Shown here: in pieces, positions 8,442 through 18,133 of the stretch
Layout: the number at the start of each line of letters is the position of its first letter
How positions within the stretch are numbered: position 1 is the first letter of the stretch
Assembly (NCBI GenBank): GCA_018672475.1
Contig: JABHFS010000003.1
Coordinates: 1 to 36,984, forward strand
Length of the DNA stretch: 36,984 bases
Source: Gemmatimonadota bacterium
GTDB taxonomy: Bacteria; Latescibacterota; UBA2968; UBA8231
Direction: 5' to 3'
The notes under the pieces: generated by a model
The model's database searches: none
What the model was told of the DNA's origin: nothing
What the model saw: the letters and a program-made list of their open reading frames with translations, nothing else
Made by a program: the position numbers and the translations under genes

Positions 8442-10307
8442 ATGCCGGCGATAACTACAGCCGAGTTCACCCGGGGCCTGCTGCTAATCGCTGTGGCTGT
8501 AGCCTTGACCTACGCCAATGCCGTGCACAATCGGTTCCATTTCGATGACGAGCATTCATTGGTGGAAAATCCCCATATCCGCCAATGGTCAGAGGCTCCG
8601 CATTTTTTCACCGATCCACAGCTTTTTTCGCGCAATGTCGGCAGCGAGATGTATCGCCCCCTCGTTTTGCTCAGCTATGCCTTCACCTATCGTTTTTTCG
8701 CCTATCAAGCCCCGGCGTACCACCTATTTAATATTGCCATACACCTTTTTATGGCGTTGGCGGTTTATCAGCTTTATCGACGGCTGGGGTTACAAAACGC
8801 CGCCGCGCTTTGCGGTGGTCTGCTTTTTGCCGTTCATCCCCTTGCCGGTGAACCGGTCAACTATGTCAGCAGTCGTTCCGAATCGTTGGCGGCCCTTTTT
8901 TATATCGTTGCGATATGGTCTTATGCCGGCGAACGCGACTGGGCGCCATGGGTGGCATGGGCCTGTTATCTGCTGGCCCTGTTGGGCAAGTCGAGTGCGA
9001 TTACCTTGCCCGCCGCGCTACTGGCTTATGAACTACTTTGGGATCCGGACCGTCGTCTGCGCTGGCGGCGGCTGTTGCCTTTCTGGGGCTTGGCCTGCGT
9101 CTATATTTGGTTCAGTCGACGGCTGGTGCAAGAAGCGGTTGTAACGGCGCCGGTTCGCGAGTGGAGCGAACAGCTAAGCACTCAAGCTAAAGCTTTGGCC
9201 TATTATGCAAAATTGCTTTTTTTCCCCCGGCCCCTAAGCGTCGAGCATCAATTTTTTACGGCGGATTCCTGGTTGGATGCGGCGGTAATCGCGGCACTGG
9301 CGTTGCTCGCGACACTGGCATATTTCATCTGGCGGGGGAGAAAATTCCACCGGGAGATCTTCTGGTTATTGTGGATCGGCATCGCGCTATTGCCGACGTT
9401 GCTCGTACCGCTCAATGTGTTGGTCAACGAGCGCAGGCTCTATTTGCCACTGGTCGCGGTTATCGGCGCAAGTCTATACTTGCTAGACGCGGGGCTTTGG
9501 CGGAAAGGGCGGTCAATGATTCCCATAGTGCTGATCTTGTTACTCGCTGCATTGGCCCAGCAGCGCAATGGCGTTTGGCAAGAGGAAAAAAGTCTTTGGC
9601 AAGATGCGCGTGATAAAGCGCCTTTGATGGTGCGTCCCCATGTCCGCTTGGGTGCGATATATCGGTCTGAAGGTGATTGGAGCGCCTCGGCCAACGCCTA
9701 TGCGCAGGCCCTGGCGATCGACCCCGATCACGCACCGGCGCATAACAATATGGGCAATCTCCTGCGTGATCAGGGGGAGTCTGCGGCGGCGGAGGCGGCT
9801 TATCGCCGGGCGTTGTCATTGTTGCCGAGTTATCCGGACGCCCTGCTCAACTTGGCGACGCTCTGCAGTGATCAAGGCCGTTTTGCCGAGGCGTTACCGC
9901 TCTATCAACAGGCCATGGCGTTTGGCGGGCAACGGCTGGAAGTTTACAACAACCTCGGTACCACCTATCTGAAAATGGCCAAATACCAACAGGCCGAAGC
10001 CGTATTGCGCCGTGCTTTGGCGTTGCGCGTTGAGCGCCCTGGAGTCTATTTCAATTTGGGGGGCGCGCTGGAAGGGCAGGGGAAATTGCCTGCAGCAGTG
10101 GCGGCTTATCGACGGGCCATTGCCATAGACTCGACCTATGCCCGGGCTTATTACAATCTGGCTTTGCTAAATGAGGCAAGCAGCAACGAGGATGAGGCGG
10201 TTGCCGCCTATCGCGATTTTCTGCGCCACTGGCGCGGTGCTCCGCTCTTTCAGCGAGAGGCGGAGAAACGCTTGCAGGTTTTGCTGGCGAGAAGGGGCGT
10301 GCATTGA
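8442..10307 (+). CDS. TMTC-like GT-C membrane glycosyltransferase with TPR tail, copy 3
   Basis: The 621-residue protein heads the uninterrupted run of seven copies. The loop motif is F34-D-D-EHSLVENPHIR, the only copy with Phe before DD. MYRPLVLLSYAF, HPLAGEPVNYVSSRSE, KALAYYAKLLFFP, SVEHQF and NVLVNERRLYLP follow in the family order. About six TPRs occupy the last 220 residues, after the QQRNGVWQEEKSLWQDA junction that marks the end of the membrane part in every copy. The membrane part is expected in the inner membrane with the DD loop and TPRs on the external side. The start codon is ATG, without a strong ribosome-binding site, so it may rely on reinitiation after asnB. Confidence 0.85.
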   Translation: MPAITTAEFTRGLLLIAVAVALTYANAVHNRFHFDDEHSLVENPHIRQWSEAPHFFTDPQLFSRNVGSEMYRPLVLLSYAFTYRFFAYQAPAYHLFNIAIHLFMALAVYQLYRRLGLQNAAALCGGLLFAVHPLAGEPVNYVSSRSESLAALFYIVAIWSYAGERDWAPWVAWACYLLALLGKSSAITLPAALLAYELLWDPDRRLRWRRLLPFWGLACVYIWFSRRLVQEAVVTAPVREWSEQLSTQAKALAYYAKLLFFPRPLSVEHQFFTADSWLDAAVIAALALLATLAYFIWRGRKFHREIFWLLWIGIALLPTLLVPLNVLVNERRLYLPLVAVIGASLYLLDAGLWRKGRSMIPIVLILLLAALAQQRNGVWQEEKSLWQDARDKAPLMVRPHVRLGAIYRSEGDWSASANAYAQALAIDPDHAPAHNNMGNLLRDQGESAAAEAAYRRALSLLPSYPDALLNLATLCSDQGRFAEALPLYQQAMAFGGQRLEVYNNLGTTYLKMAKYQQAEAVLRRALALRVERPGVYFNLGGALEGQGKLPAAVAAYRRAIAIDSTYARAYYNLALLNEASSNEDEAVAAYRDFLRHWRGAPLFQREAEKRLQVLLARRGVH

Positions 10308-12163
10308 AGAAGACCATTGCCGACCCGCAAATCGCCTATATTCTGCTGGCGATCGCAACAATTGGCGTCTATGCCCATTCGTTCGATAACCCCTTCCACT
10401 ATGACGATCTACATTCAATCGTCGACAACCCGCATATACGCAATCTCGGGCGGGTGCCATCCTATTTTACCGATCCCACCGCCTTCTCCGTCGATGCAAA
10501 AAACGCCATGTACCGGCCGCTGTTGTTGGCGACCTTTGCCCTTAATTATGCGATCAGTGGCTATGAAGTCTGGAGTTACCATCTGCTGGCTTTGCTTTTG
10601 CATTTGGCTTGTGCATTTCTGGTCGGAATCTTAAGCCAACAATTACTGGGTAATCGGTGGGCCGCCTATTTCGCCGCGGGTTTGTTCGCCCTGCATCCGA
10701 TTAACAGCGAACCAGTCAACTATATTAGTAGCCGGTCGGAGATCTTGGCCGCGTTTTTCGTTCTGCTTGGTTTTTGCGCCTATTTGCGCCGAGGGCATCT
10801 GTGGGGCCTTTATGTGGCGCTGGCCTTTGCGGCGGGACTATTGAGTAAGTCGACCGCCGTGGTGTTGCCCGCGTTGTTGCTCGTTTATGAATTGATCATC
10901 AGGCGACGGTTTCCAGTCGCTGAAAAAGGGCTTTTTGCGGCGTTGGCCGGTCTATTTGTCCTGTATGTGTCGATGGTATGGTCACTGATTGCTAAGGCTA
11001 CTGTCGGTGCACCCGTACGGCCCTACGACCAGCAGATCTGGACCCAGGTTAAGGCGATGGTCTTTTACCTGCAATTGCTCGTCTGGCCCTCGCCGCAGAA
11101 CGTTGACCACCAATTCCAGCTTTCCGACTCGTTTTTCGATCCAATTGCCGGCAGCGCGGCGTGTCTATTGCTTTCGCTCGTCGCCTTGGCCCTTTACCAC
11201 AGGCATCGCCATCCCTTGGTACTATTCTGTCTGGGGTGGTTTTTCATTGTTCTGGCGCCCTCCTCTATTGTGCCCTTAAATGTCCTCGTCAACGAGCACC
11301 GTCTCTATTTGCCCGGTGCGGCCTTCGCTTTGTTTTTAGCGTATGCTGGGTTGAGATTGAAGCAGAAAATAGGTGCGCAATGCGTTGGCGGGCTAGGCTT
11401 AGTGATATTGGTTGCCAGCGGTTATGCGACGGTTCAGCGCAATGGAGTTTGGCAGGACGAATACGCCCTTTGGGGCGATGCCGCTGCCAAGGCGCCCTTG
11501 ATGGCCCGACCCTTTATCTATCTAGGTGGGGCTTATGTTCGCGATGGGCGGGTCACTGAGGCCATCGCGGCCTTTAGCCATGTCGTACGTCGCGATCCGA
11601 ACTTCTCGCTGGCCTATGTGCAACTGGGCAAACTGTATCGAGAACAGGGGCGGGATGACCTGGCGGTCGATATACTGGAACAGGGCTTGCAGATCGACCG
11701 ATCCGCCCCCGAGATATGGGCGGAGTTGGCAGAGTTATACCGTTTGCAGCAAGATTGGCCCAAGAGCCTCAGCGCTTATGAGCAAGCCGTCGAATGGGCA
11801 CCTAACGATCCAGGATTGCGCAATAATCTCGGCAATACCTACCAGGTGCTCGGCAGGGGATTGGATGCGCTAAGCCAGCACCAACAGGCGTTGACCCTGA
11901 TGCCGGAAGACGCCGAAACCCTACTCAACTTGGGCAATGCGCATAAGATGCTGAGGCAAATGCACGAGGCGCTGGTAAGTTATCGGCGGGCGTTGGCGGT
12001 GCGGGAGGATTTTGCCGGGGCCTGGTTTAATATGGGATATTTGCTCGAAGAAATGGGCGATTCGCAACAGGCTATGGCCGCCTATCATCGCGCCGCTGCT
12101 CTGGACCCGGCCTTTGCCGCGAAAGCATCGGCGTACCGCAAGACTTTGGTGGGCAAACCATGA
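10304..12163 (+). CDS. TMTC-like GT-C membrane glycosyltransferase with TPR tail, copy 4
   Basis: The 619-residue protein starts at TTG 10304, which overlaps the stop of copy 3 in the form TTGA; GAAGGGG (10291-10297) is a plausible ribosome-binding site. The loop motif is Y33-D-D-LHSIVDNPHIR. HPINSEPVNYISSRSE, KAMVFYLQLLVWP and NVLVNEHRLYLPG are present. About six TPRs fill the C-terminal 210 residues, the second and third being less canonical (LGKLYREQGRDDLAVDIL, LAELYRLQQDWPKSL). Its membrane domain matches copies 3 and 6 to 8 in all signature blocks, so it is probably catalytically competent. The substrate is not known. Confidence 0.85.
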   Translation: MKKTIADPQIAYILLAIATIGVYAHSFDNPFHYDDLHSIVDNPHIRNLGRVPSYFTDPTAFSVDAKNAMYRPLLLATFALNYAISGYEVWSYHLLALLLHLACAFLVGILSQQLLGNRWAAYFAAGLFALHPINSEPVNYISSRSEILAAFFVLLGFCAYLRRGHLWGLYVALAFAAGLLSKSTAVVLPALLLVYELIIRRRFPVAEKGLFAALAGLFVLYVSMVWSLIAKATVGAPVRPYDQQIWTQVKAMVFYLQLLVWPSPQNVDHQFQLSDSFFDPIAGSAACLLLSLVALALYHRHRHPLVLFCLGWFFIVLAPSSIVPLNVLVNEHRLYLPGAAFALFLAYAGLRLKQKIGAQCVGGLGLVILVASGYATVQRNGVWQDEYALWGDAAAKAPLMARPFIYLGGAYVRDGRVTEAIAAFSHVVRRDPNFSLAYVQLGKLYREQGRDDLAVDILEQGLQIDRSAPEIWAELAELYRLQQDWPKSLSAYEQAVEWAPNDPGLRNNLGNTYQVLGRGLDALSQHQQALTLMPEDAETLLNLGNAHKMLRQMHEALVSYRRALAVREDFAGAWFNMGYLLEEMGDSQQAMAAYHRAAALDPAFAAKASAYRKTLVGKP

Positions 12164-14283
12164 CAACTGCGATGAGGGAACGTGTCTTGATCGTACTGGT
12201 TTGCGGTTTGTGTTATCTCAATTTTGGCGGTGGTGCATTCCACTACGATGATTTCCACTCATTGGTGGAAAATCCGCATATACGCACCTTGGCGAATATG
12301 CCCATTTTTTTTGCCGATCCTAGTGCTTTTTCCGCCGATGCGGAAAAGAAGATGTATCGCCCCTTACTATTGGTCAGTTATGCCGTGCAATACGCGTTGC
12401 ACGGCTATGAACCCCTGGGTTTTTTGCTCGGTAATCTGCTGCTCCATATCGCCGCCAGTTTATTGATCGGAGCTTTGGCCGGACAAATATTGGGTGATCG
12501 GCAGGCGGCTTTCTTCAGCGCGCTCTTTTTTGCAGCGCATCCCTTGGCGGGGGAGCCGGTCAATTATATCAGCAGCCGTTCCGAGTCATTGGCCGCATGT
12601 TGCTACTTGGCCACCTTATTGCTCGCTATGCGTGGACGACGCACTGGAGCGCTGGTTTTTTACGGGGTTGGGCTGTTGGTGAAATCCGTGGTCTTGACCG
12701 CTCCGGCCCTGCTGTGGTTGTACGACCGCTGGCTCGGAGACGAGCGACGGCCATGGAGCCACTACTTGCCATATGCTATTGTCGCGGGCGGCTATTTGGC
12801 CTTGATCAGCTATAATCGCTTTCTCGGTGGGGCGCTCGCAGCTCCGGTGCGCGATACGGCGACACAGCTGCTGACGCAACTTAAGGCGCTATCCTATTAT
12901 ATATATTTGATCGCAATGCCTTGGCGGCTCAATGTCGAGCACCAGTTCTTTGAAGCAGATAGTTATGCCGATGCGGCCGTTGTTGCCGGCGCTGGCTTGC
13001 TCGCCTCTTTGGCGTGGTTGGCTTGGCTCGGACGCGGGAAACTGCCGGGTATGGTGCTCTGTTGGAGTGCCGTCGTTTTATTGCCGACCACCGTAATGCC
13101 GCTCAATATGATCGTCAATGAACGCCGGCTTTATTTGGTCCTTGCTTGTTTGGCGCTGGGGGCCGGTTATCTGGCTAGGCGGCTCGACAGGCGGTGGCAA
13201 TGGGCTTGGTTGTTGTGTGCGGTGGGATTATGCCTACAGCGCAATCCGGTCTGGCAAAGCGAGTTGGTCCTGTGGCAAGACGCGGTAGAGAAGGCGCCAG
13301 AGATGTACCGGGCCCAGGCTAATTTGGGTAAGGCATTGCAACTGGAGGGGCGTAATGAAGAGGCGCTTGCGGTCTACCAACGGGCGATTGCTATCGATGA
13401 TCGCCAAGCCGATGCGCTAAATAATGTCGCAACCCTGTATCATCTAAAAGGCGACGTTGATCAGGCGATTCCTTGGTATTTGCAAGCGTTAGAGCGCAAT
13501 CCGCAATTGGAGGAAGTCCACCAGAATTTGGCTGATGCCTATGCAAAATTGGGGGCGAACGATAAGGCGATAGCTGCATATCGCCGCGCTTTGGCGATCG
13601 AGTCCGGGAAGGGAGATATATGGAGCAACTATGGTTTGCTGCTTTATGAAACGGGAGATATAGCGGCGGCTACCCAAGCGTATGAAAAAGCGATTGAGCT
13701 CTTGCCCGAACAGGCTGAACCCTACAATAACCTGGCCAATATCTACGTCGATAACGGCGATTATTCCCGGGCAGAAACCCTATACCTGGAGGCGTTGCGA
13801 CTGATACCACAACAGAGCGGGCAAATATTGGCCAACCTCGGGGATTTGTACCAGTTAATGGGTGATTTTGCCGCTGGACGGTCGCGATTAGGAGAAGCCA
13901 TTGATTTAATGCCAACGCATGCGGATTGGCATTTTCGCCTTGGCCGACTCGAAAGAAAGGCTGGGCAAGCGGTGGCGGCTAAGGCGGCTTTTTCACGGGC
14001 CATTGCCTTGGATGGGGAGCATGCACGAGCACGGGTCGAGATGGCGGAACTACTGGGAGAATCGCAGGCTTGGCAGCCGGCGGTCGGCGAATACCGCCAG
14101 GCTTTGATGGTCCGGCCTGATTATAGCCGGGCCTGGTTTGGTTTGGCGACTGCATTGGATACGATCGGCGATGTACAGGGCGCGATCGCGGCCTATCGCG
14201 AGTTTCTATCGGCATGGCCGAATCAGGACCAAAGAGCGAGGGATGCACAGGCTCGCATAAGTGCGTTAGTGGGAGGTCCTTGA
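12160..14283 (+). CDS. TMTC-like GT-C membrane glycosyltransferase with long TPR tail, copy 5
   Basis: At 707 residues this is the longest copy, because it carries about nine TPRs (residues 383-700) where the others have five to eight. The membrane part is conventional: Y29-D-D-FHSLVENPHIR, MYRPLLLVSYAV, HPLAGEPVNYISSRSE at about 127-142, KALSYYIYLIAMP, NVEHQFF and NMIVNERRLYLV. The start ATG at 12160 overlaps the previous stop as ATGA; an alternative in-frame ATG at 12172 would trim four residues. The longer superhelix suggests a larger or different protein partner from those of its neighbours, which is inference. Confidence 0.85.
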   Translation: MTTAMRERVLIVLVCGLCYLNFGGGAFHYDDFHSLVENPHIRTLANMPIFFADPSAFSADAEKKMYRPLLLVSYAVQYALHGYEPLGFLLGNLLLHIAASLLIGALAGQILGDRQAAFFSALFFAAHPLAGEPVNYISSRSESLAACCYLATLLLAMRGRRTGALVFYGVGLLVKSVVLTAPALLWLYDRWLGDERRPWSHYLPYAIVAGGYLALISYNRFLGGALAAPVRDTATQLLTQLKALSYYIYLIAMPWRLNVEHQFFEADSYADAAVVAGAGLLASLAWLAWLGRGKLPGMVLCWSAVVLLPTTVMPLNMIVNERRLYLVLACLALGAGYLARRLDRRWQWAWLLCAVGLCLQRNPVWQSELVLWQDAVEKAPEMYRAQANLGKALQLEGRNEEALAVYQRAIAIDDRQADALNNVATLYHLKGDVDQAIPWYLQALERNPQLEEVHQNLADAYAKLGANDKAIAAYRRALAIESGKGDIWSNYGLLLYETGDIAAATQAYEKAIELLPEQAEPYNNLANIYVDNGDYSRAETLYLEALRLIPQQSGQILANLGDLYQLMGDFAAGRSRLGEAIDLMPTHADWHFRLGRLERKAGQAVAAKAAFSRAIALDGEHARARVEMAELLGESQAWQPAVGEYRQALMVRPDYSRAWFGLATALDTIGDVQGAIAAYREFLSAWPNQDQRARDAQARISALVGGP

Positions 14284-16160
14284 TGCGCTTCTCTTTGAAG
14301 GAAGCGGGGCTATTGAGTTTGGTGGTGTGCGCGGTCTATGCCAACGCCCTCTCGGGCAGTTTCCATTACGACGATTTTCACTCACTGGTGCAAAATCCGC
14401 ATATTCGCGACTGGCAACGCGCAACTGATTTTTTTGTCGATCCGGCTTTGTTTTCCGTCGATCCGGCCAAAGCCATGTATCGCCCGCTTTTGCTGGTAAG
14501 TTACGCCTTTAACTATTCTATCGGTGGTTATGGCGTGATGGGCTACCACCTCTTTAATGTGCTGGTGCATTTGACCTGTGTGCTTTTGGTATGGCGCATC
14601 GCCGGCCACTGGGGGACAGGCGCTCTATGCGCTGGGTTGATTTTTGCCTTGCACCCGGTGGCGAGTGAACCTGTGAACTACATAAGTAGTCGATCCGAAT
14701 CATTGGCTGTTGCGTTTTTGCTTGCGGCTTTTATCTGTTATCTGCGCCGCGATCGACTGGGCGGTATCTTAGGGCCGATAACATTTGCTGCAGCCTTGTT
14801 GGTAAAATCGATCGCGATCGTCTTGCCCGGGCTGTTGTTGCTATACGAAATTACGCGAGATGGTCGGCGGTGTTCCTGGCGTCGGCATGTGCCCTATTGG
14901 GCCGTGGCTGCCGGTTATGTGGCGTTGATCGTATCCAACCGCTTTCTCGGCGATTCTTTGGCCAAGGCTCCGCGGGGTCTGGTTAGCCAATTATTAACGC
15001 AATGCAAGGCGATAGTTTTCTATCTCAAGCTATTACTGGTCCCCGTCGGATTAAATGTTGAACCGCAATTCGCCGCTGCAGAGACGCTGACCGGTGCCGT
15101 AATGGCGAGTGCGGCGTTGATCGCGTCGGTCGCGTATTGGGTCTTAAGGGGCCGCGGTACGCGTTTCTACCTAGGTTGGTTTGTCCTGGCTTTGTCCCCG
15201 ACCTTGCTTATTCCACTCAATGTATTGCTCAACGAGCACCGCTTGTATCTGCCACTGGCGGGGCTGGCGCTGGGCGGTGGTGTGTTGTGGCAGCGCCTTA
15301 AGCATAATAGATGGTTGTGGAGGCCTGGCCTGCTATGCCTGTTATTATGGGCGGGCATCACCGCCCAACGCAACACCGATTGGCAGGACGAATTGAGTTT
15401 GTGGTCCGCGGCGGCGAAACCCGATTCGCAAATGCCCAGAGTGCACGTGCATTTGGGTAATGCGTTGCGCGACGGAGGGCGTCTGAGCGAGGCCCGTGAA
15501 GCGTATCAGAAGGCATTGGCGCTTGATCCCGACAACCGGCCGGCTATGACCAATTTGGCCAACCTCTATTATGAGGCGGCCCAGGAGGACAGCAGTCAGC
15601 GGAAGAATTATTTGCAAAAGGCCATCCGACAATACGAGGAAGTGTTAAGGCTGGATCCGACGTACCGCGAGGCGCGCAATAACTTGGGCAGCGCACATAT
15701 GCTGCTGGGTGATTATGAGCGGGCGGAAACGAATTGGCGGCAATCGATTGAAAGGCACGCTAACCATCCCGAAGCCCATTACAATATGGGTTTGCTGCTG
15801 GTGCGCATGAGTCGTCCTAGAGATGCAGTAGCGCATTATCAGCGGGCATTGGCATTGACGGAGGATGCAGAGATCTATAATGAGTTGGGCAATGCCTTGG
15901 TTGGTGGGGGCCAGTTGAGTGAGGCAAAGAATGCTTATGGGAGGGCCATCGCTTTGCGGCCGGATGATATAATGAGCCGATATAATTTGGCCGAAGTGTT
16001 GCTGGTGCTGGGCGAACAGGCGTTGGCAAAGGGGCAACATCGCGCGAGCTTGGCTATATGGCGGCAAGCGCTAGGGGAACTAGAGTTGGTGCTGAAGCAA
16101 GTGCCCGGGCACCACCGGGCCGAGCGGAGGTTGCAACAACTCAAGGAGCGTCTGCGGTGA
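14283..16160 (+). CDS. TMTC-like GT-C membrane glycosyltransferase with TPR tail, copy 6
   Basis: The start is set at ATG 14283, which shares one base with the upstream stop (TGATG) and follows GGGAGG; a longer in-frame extension to 14214 would overlap copy 5 deeply and is rejected. The product has 625 residues. Motifs: Y29-D-D-FHSLVQNPHIR, HPVASEPVNYISSRSE, KAIVFYLKLLLVP and NVLLNEHRLYLP. The usual VEHQF is VEPQF here, so a conserved His is lost. About six TPRs follow, with an insertion of roughly a dozen residues (around EAAQEDSSQRKNY) between the second and third. Family membership is clear; the effect of the His change is unknown. Confidence 0.85.
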   Translation: MRFSLKEAGLLSLVVCAVYANALSGSFHYDDFHSLVQNPHIRDWQRATDFFVDPALFSVDPAKAMYRPLLLVSYAFNYSIGGYGVMGYHLFNVLVHLTCVLLVWRIAGHWGTGALCAGLIFALHPVASEPVNYISSRSESLAVAFLLAAFICYLRRDRLGGILGPITFAAALLVKSIAIVLPGLLLLYEITRDGRRCSWRRHVPYWAVAAGYVALIVSNRFLGDSLAKAPRGLVSQLLTQCKAIVFYLKLLLVPVGLNVEPQFAAAETLTGAVMASAALIASVAYWVLRGRGTRFYLGWFVLALSPTLLIPLNVLLNEHRLYLPLAGLALGGGVLWQRLKHNRWLWRPGLLCLLLWAGITAQRNTDWQDELSLWSAAAKPDSQMPRVHVHLGNALRDGGRLSEAREAYQKALALDPDNRPAMTNLANLYYEAAQEDSSQRKNYLQKAIRQYEEVLRLDPTYREARNNLGSAHMLLGDYERAETNWRQSIERHANHPEAHYNMGLLLVRMSRPRDAVAHYQRALALTEDAEIYNELGNALVGGGQLSEAKNAYGRAIALRPDDIMSRYNLAEVLLVLGEQALAKGQHRASLAIWRQALGELELVLKQVPGHHRAERRLQQLKERLR

Positions 16161-18133
16161 TGAAGCAGGTCTACTATGCGCTGGTTTCTCGCCGCGACGC
16201 TTCCGCGCTGTTGATTGTGATTGCAGTAATGGCCGTCTACGCCAACTCGCTGGACAACGCATTTCAATACGACGACCGGCATTCCATTGTCGAAAATCCC
16301 CATATCCGCTCATTGCAAGACATCCCGGCTTTTTTTACCCATCCAGAGTATTTTTCCCGCGATGCCGATAAGGCGATGTACCGACCGCTGCTCTTGCTCA
16401 GCTTCGCTCTTAACTACGCTTGGGGCCAATACGACGTCAGCTCGTACCATCTGGTCAATGTCTCGTTGCACCTGATTTGCGCGCTATTGGTCTGGGGGAT
16501 ATTGCGGCATATACACCAGCCGCCCTGTATGTCGCTTTTGGGGGCTGTATTTTTTGCGGTGCATCCTCTTGCGACTGAGCCGGTCAACTATATTAGTAGT
16601 CGTTCGGAATTGATGGCTGCCGCCGGGGTTTTGGCAGGCTTTCTGCTCTATTTGCGGTCAGAAGAAAAAAAAAGGGCGGCCTACCAGGTCGCTTCAGCGC
16701 TGTGTTTCGCTGCCGGCCTGATGAGTAAGTCGGTGGCCTTGGTGCTGCCGCTGTGGATCGTTATTTGGCAATGGCATAGTGGACGGCTCTCGACCACTTG
16801 GTCCAAGCTTTGGCCCTATGCGCTGGTCGCCGTCGCGTATGTATTGACGGTGCGGAATTTTCTCATCAAAGCCGTTCTCTCGGAGCCCGTTAGGAGCTGG
16901 CCAGAGCAATTGGGCACGCAGGCCAAGGCACTCATTTATTATGCGATGCTCTTTTTTGCGCCTTTCAAGCTCAATGTCGACCACGGATTTACAACCTCGG
17001 GATTCGGTGAGCTTATTGTTATCTTGAGTGCTTTGGCTTTAGCATCGTTATTTTTTCTGCTGGGCGGCCTGTCGCGTTTGGGGATCTTGTGGATATTGAC
17101 GGCACTTTTGCCGACCCTGCTCGTCCCTTTGAACGTATTGGTCAACGAGCACCGGCTTTATCTGCCATTGGTCGGACTGGTCATCGCCTTGTTGGGGATG
17201 CGCTCATTGCAGGCTCTTCCTGGTTTGCGGTGGGGAACGCCTATCTTTCTAGCGCTCTTTGGGCTGATGGCCTTTGAGCGAAATCGCGTATGGAGTGATG
17301 AGGTTTCGCTGTGGGGAGATGCAGCGGTCAAAAATCCTGGCTCCGTACGACCTCTTGTCTATTTGGGCAATGCGACCCGGCAAAGAGGGCAACTCGAGTT
17401 GGCCGAACGCTATTATCGCCGGGCGTTGCAGCTTGAGGCCGATCATCCGACGGTGCGCGCGAATTTGGCGAATGTATACCAGGATCTTGGCCGCTATGAT
17501 TTGGCTATCGCGACTTTTGCCCAGGTGCTCGTGGAGCATCCGGGAATGACAGATGTGCATTATAGCCTTGGGCGAGTTTATCAAGAAGCCGGCCGTGCAA
17601 ACGAGGCTATAGAACAATATCAAGCCTTGCCTTTGGCCAGTCCGCAACGAAAATTCGCTGACAATAACATTGGAACGATCTTTCAGGTGGCAGGTAAGAT
17701 CGATAGCGCACTTTATTATTATGGTCGGGCTGGGCAGTTCGTGCAGGCTCGGTCAAATCGCGCTCGCCTGATCAACGGGCAGGTCGAGCAGGTGAAACAC
17801 CTGCTCGACAGAGGGCAATTTCTCGATGCGGAAAACTTGGCCCGCTTGCTACGGACTGCAGATGGCAGTCATCGCGATGCACATTTTATGCTCGCGGTGG
17901 CGCTCTTTTTACAAAAGCGCTACGACGAAAGCAGTGCGGTCAACCGGCGTCTGGTGGAGGAGCATCCTCGTTTCGACGAGGGGTTTTTACAACTAGCGCT
18001 GGTGCAAGAATCGAGCGGTCGTCTGGGGGATGCCCAGGTTACGTATCAAACCCTTATTGCTGGTACGGGGCGCGAGGAAATGAGACAAATCGGAACAGAG
18101 CGTTTGCGAGCGCTCGAAGAGAGAATGCCGTGA
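16160..18133 (+). CDS. TMTC-like GT-C membrane glycosyltransferase with TPR tail, copy 7
   Basis: ATG 16160 overlaps the stop of copy 6 by one base (TGATG) and is preceded by AAGGAG (16143-16148), so it is preferred to the longer reading from 16058. The 657-residue product has Y37-D-D-RHSIVENPHIR, MYRPLLLLSFAL, HPLATEPVNYISSRSE, KALIYYAMLFFAP, NVDHGF (family VEHQF) and NVLVNEHRLYLP. The tail is long. Three or four clear TPRs are followed by a more degenerate helical segment (QVEQVKHLLDRGQFLDAENLARLL) and two final TPR-like pairs. This tail is the least regular of the set and may have a distinct partner. Confidence 0.84.
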   Translation: MKQVYYALVSRRDASALLIVIAVMAVYANSLDNAFQYDDRHSIVENPHIRSLQDIPAFFTHPEYFSRDADKAMYRPLLLLSFALNYAWGQYDVSSYHLVNVSLHLICALLVWGILRHIHQPPCMSLLGAVFFAVHPLATEPVNYISSRSELMAAAGVLAGFLLYLRSEEKKRAAYQVASALCFAAGLMSKSVALVLPLWIVIWQWHSGRLSTTWSKLWPYALVAVAYVLTVRNFLIKAVLSEPVRSWPEQLGTQAKALIYYAMLFFAPFKLNVDHGFTTSGFGELIVILSALALASLFFLLGGLSRLGILWILTALLPTLLVPLNVLVNEHRLYLPLVGLVIALLGMRSLQALPGLRWGTPIFLALFGLMAFERNRVWSDEVSLWGDAAVKNPGSVRPLVYLGNATRQRGQLELAERYYRRALQLEADHPTVRANLANVYQDLGRYDLAIATFAQVLVEHPGMTDVHYSLGRVYQEAGRANEAIEQYQALPLASPQRKFADNNIGTIFQVAGKIDSALYYYGRAGQFVQARSNRARLINGQVEQVKHLLDRGQFLDAENLARLLRTADGSHRDAHFMLAVALFLQKRYDESSAVNRRLVEEHPRFDEGFLQLALVQESSGRLGDAQVTYQTLIAGTGREEMRQIGTERLRALEERMP

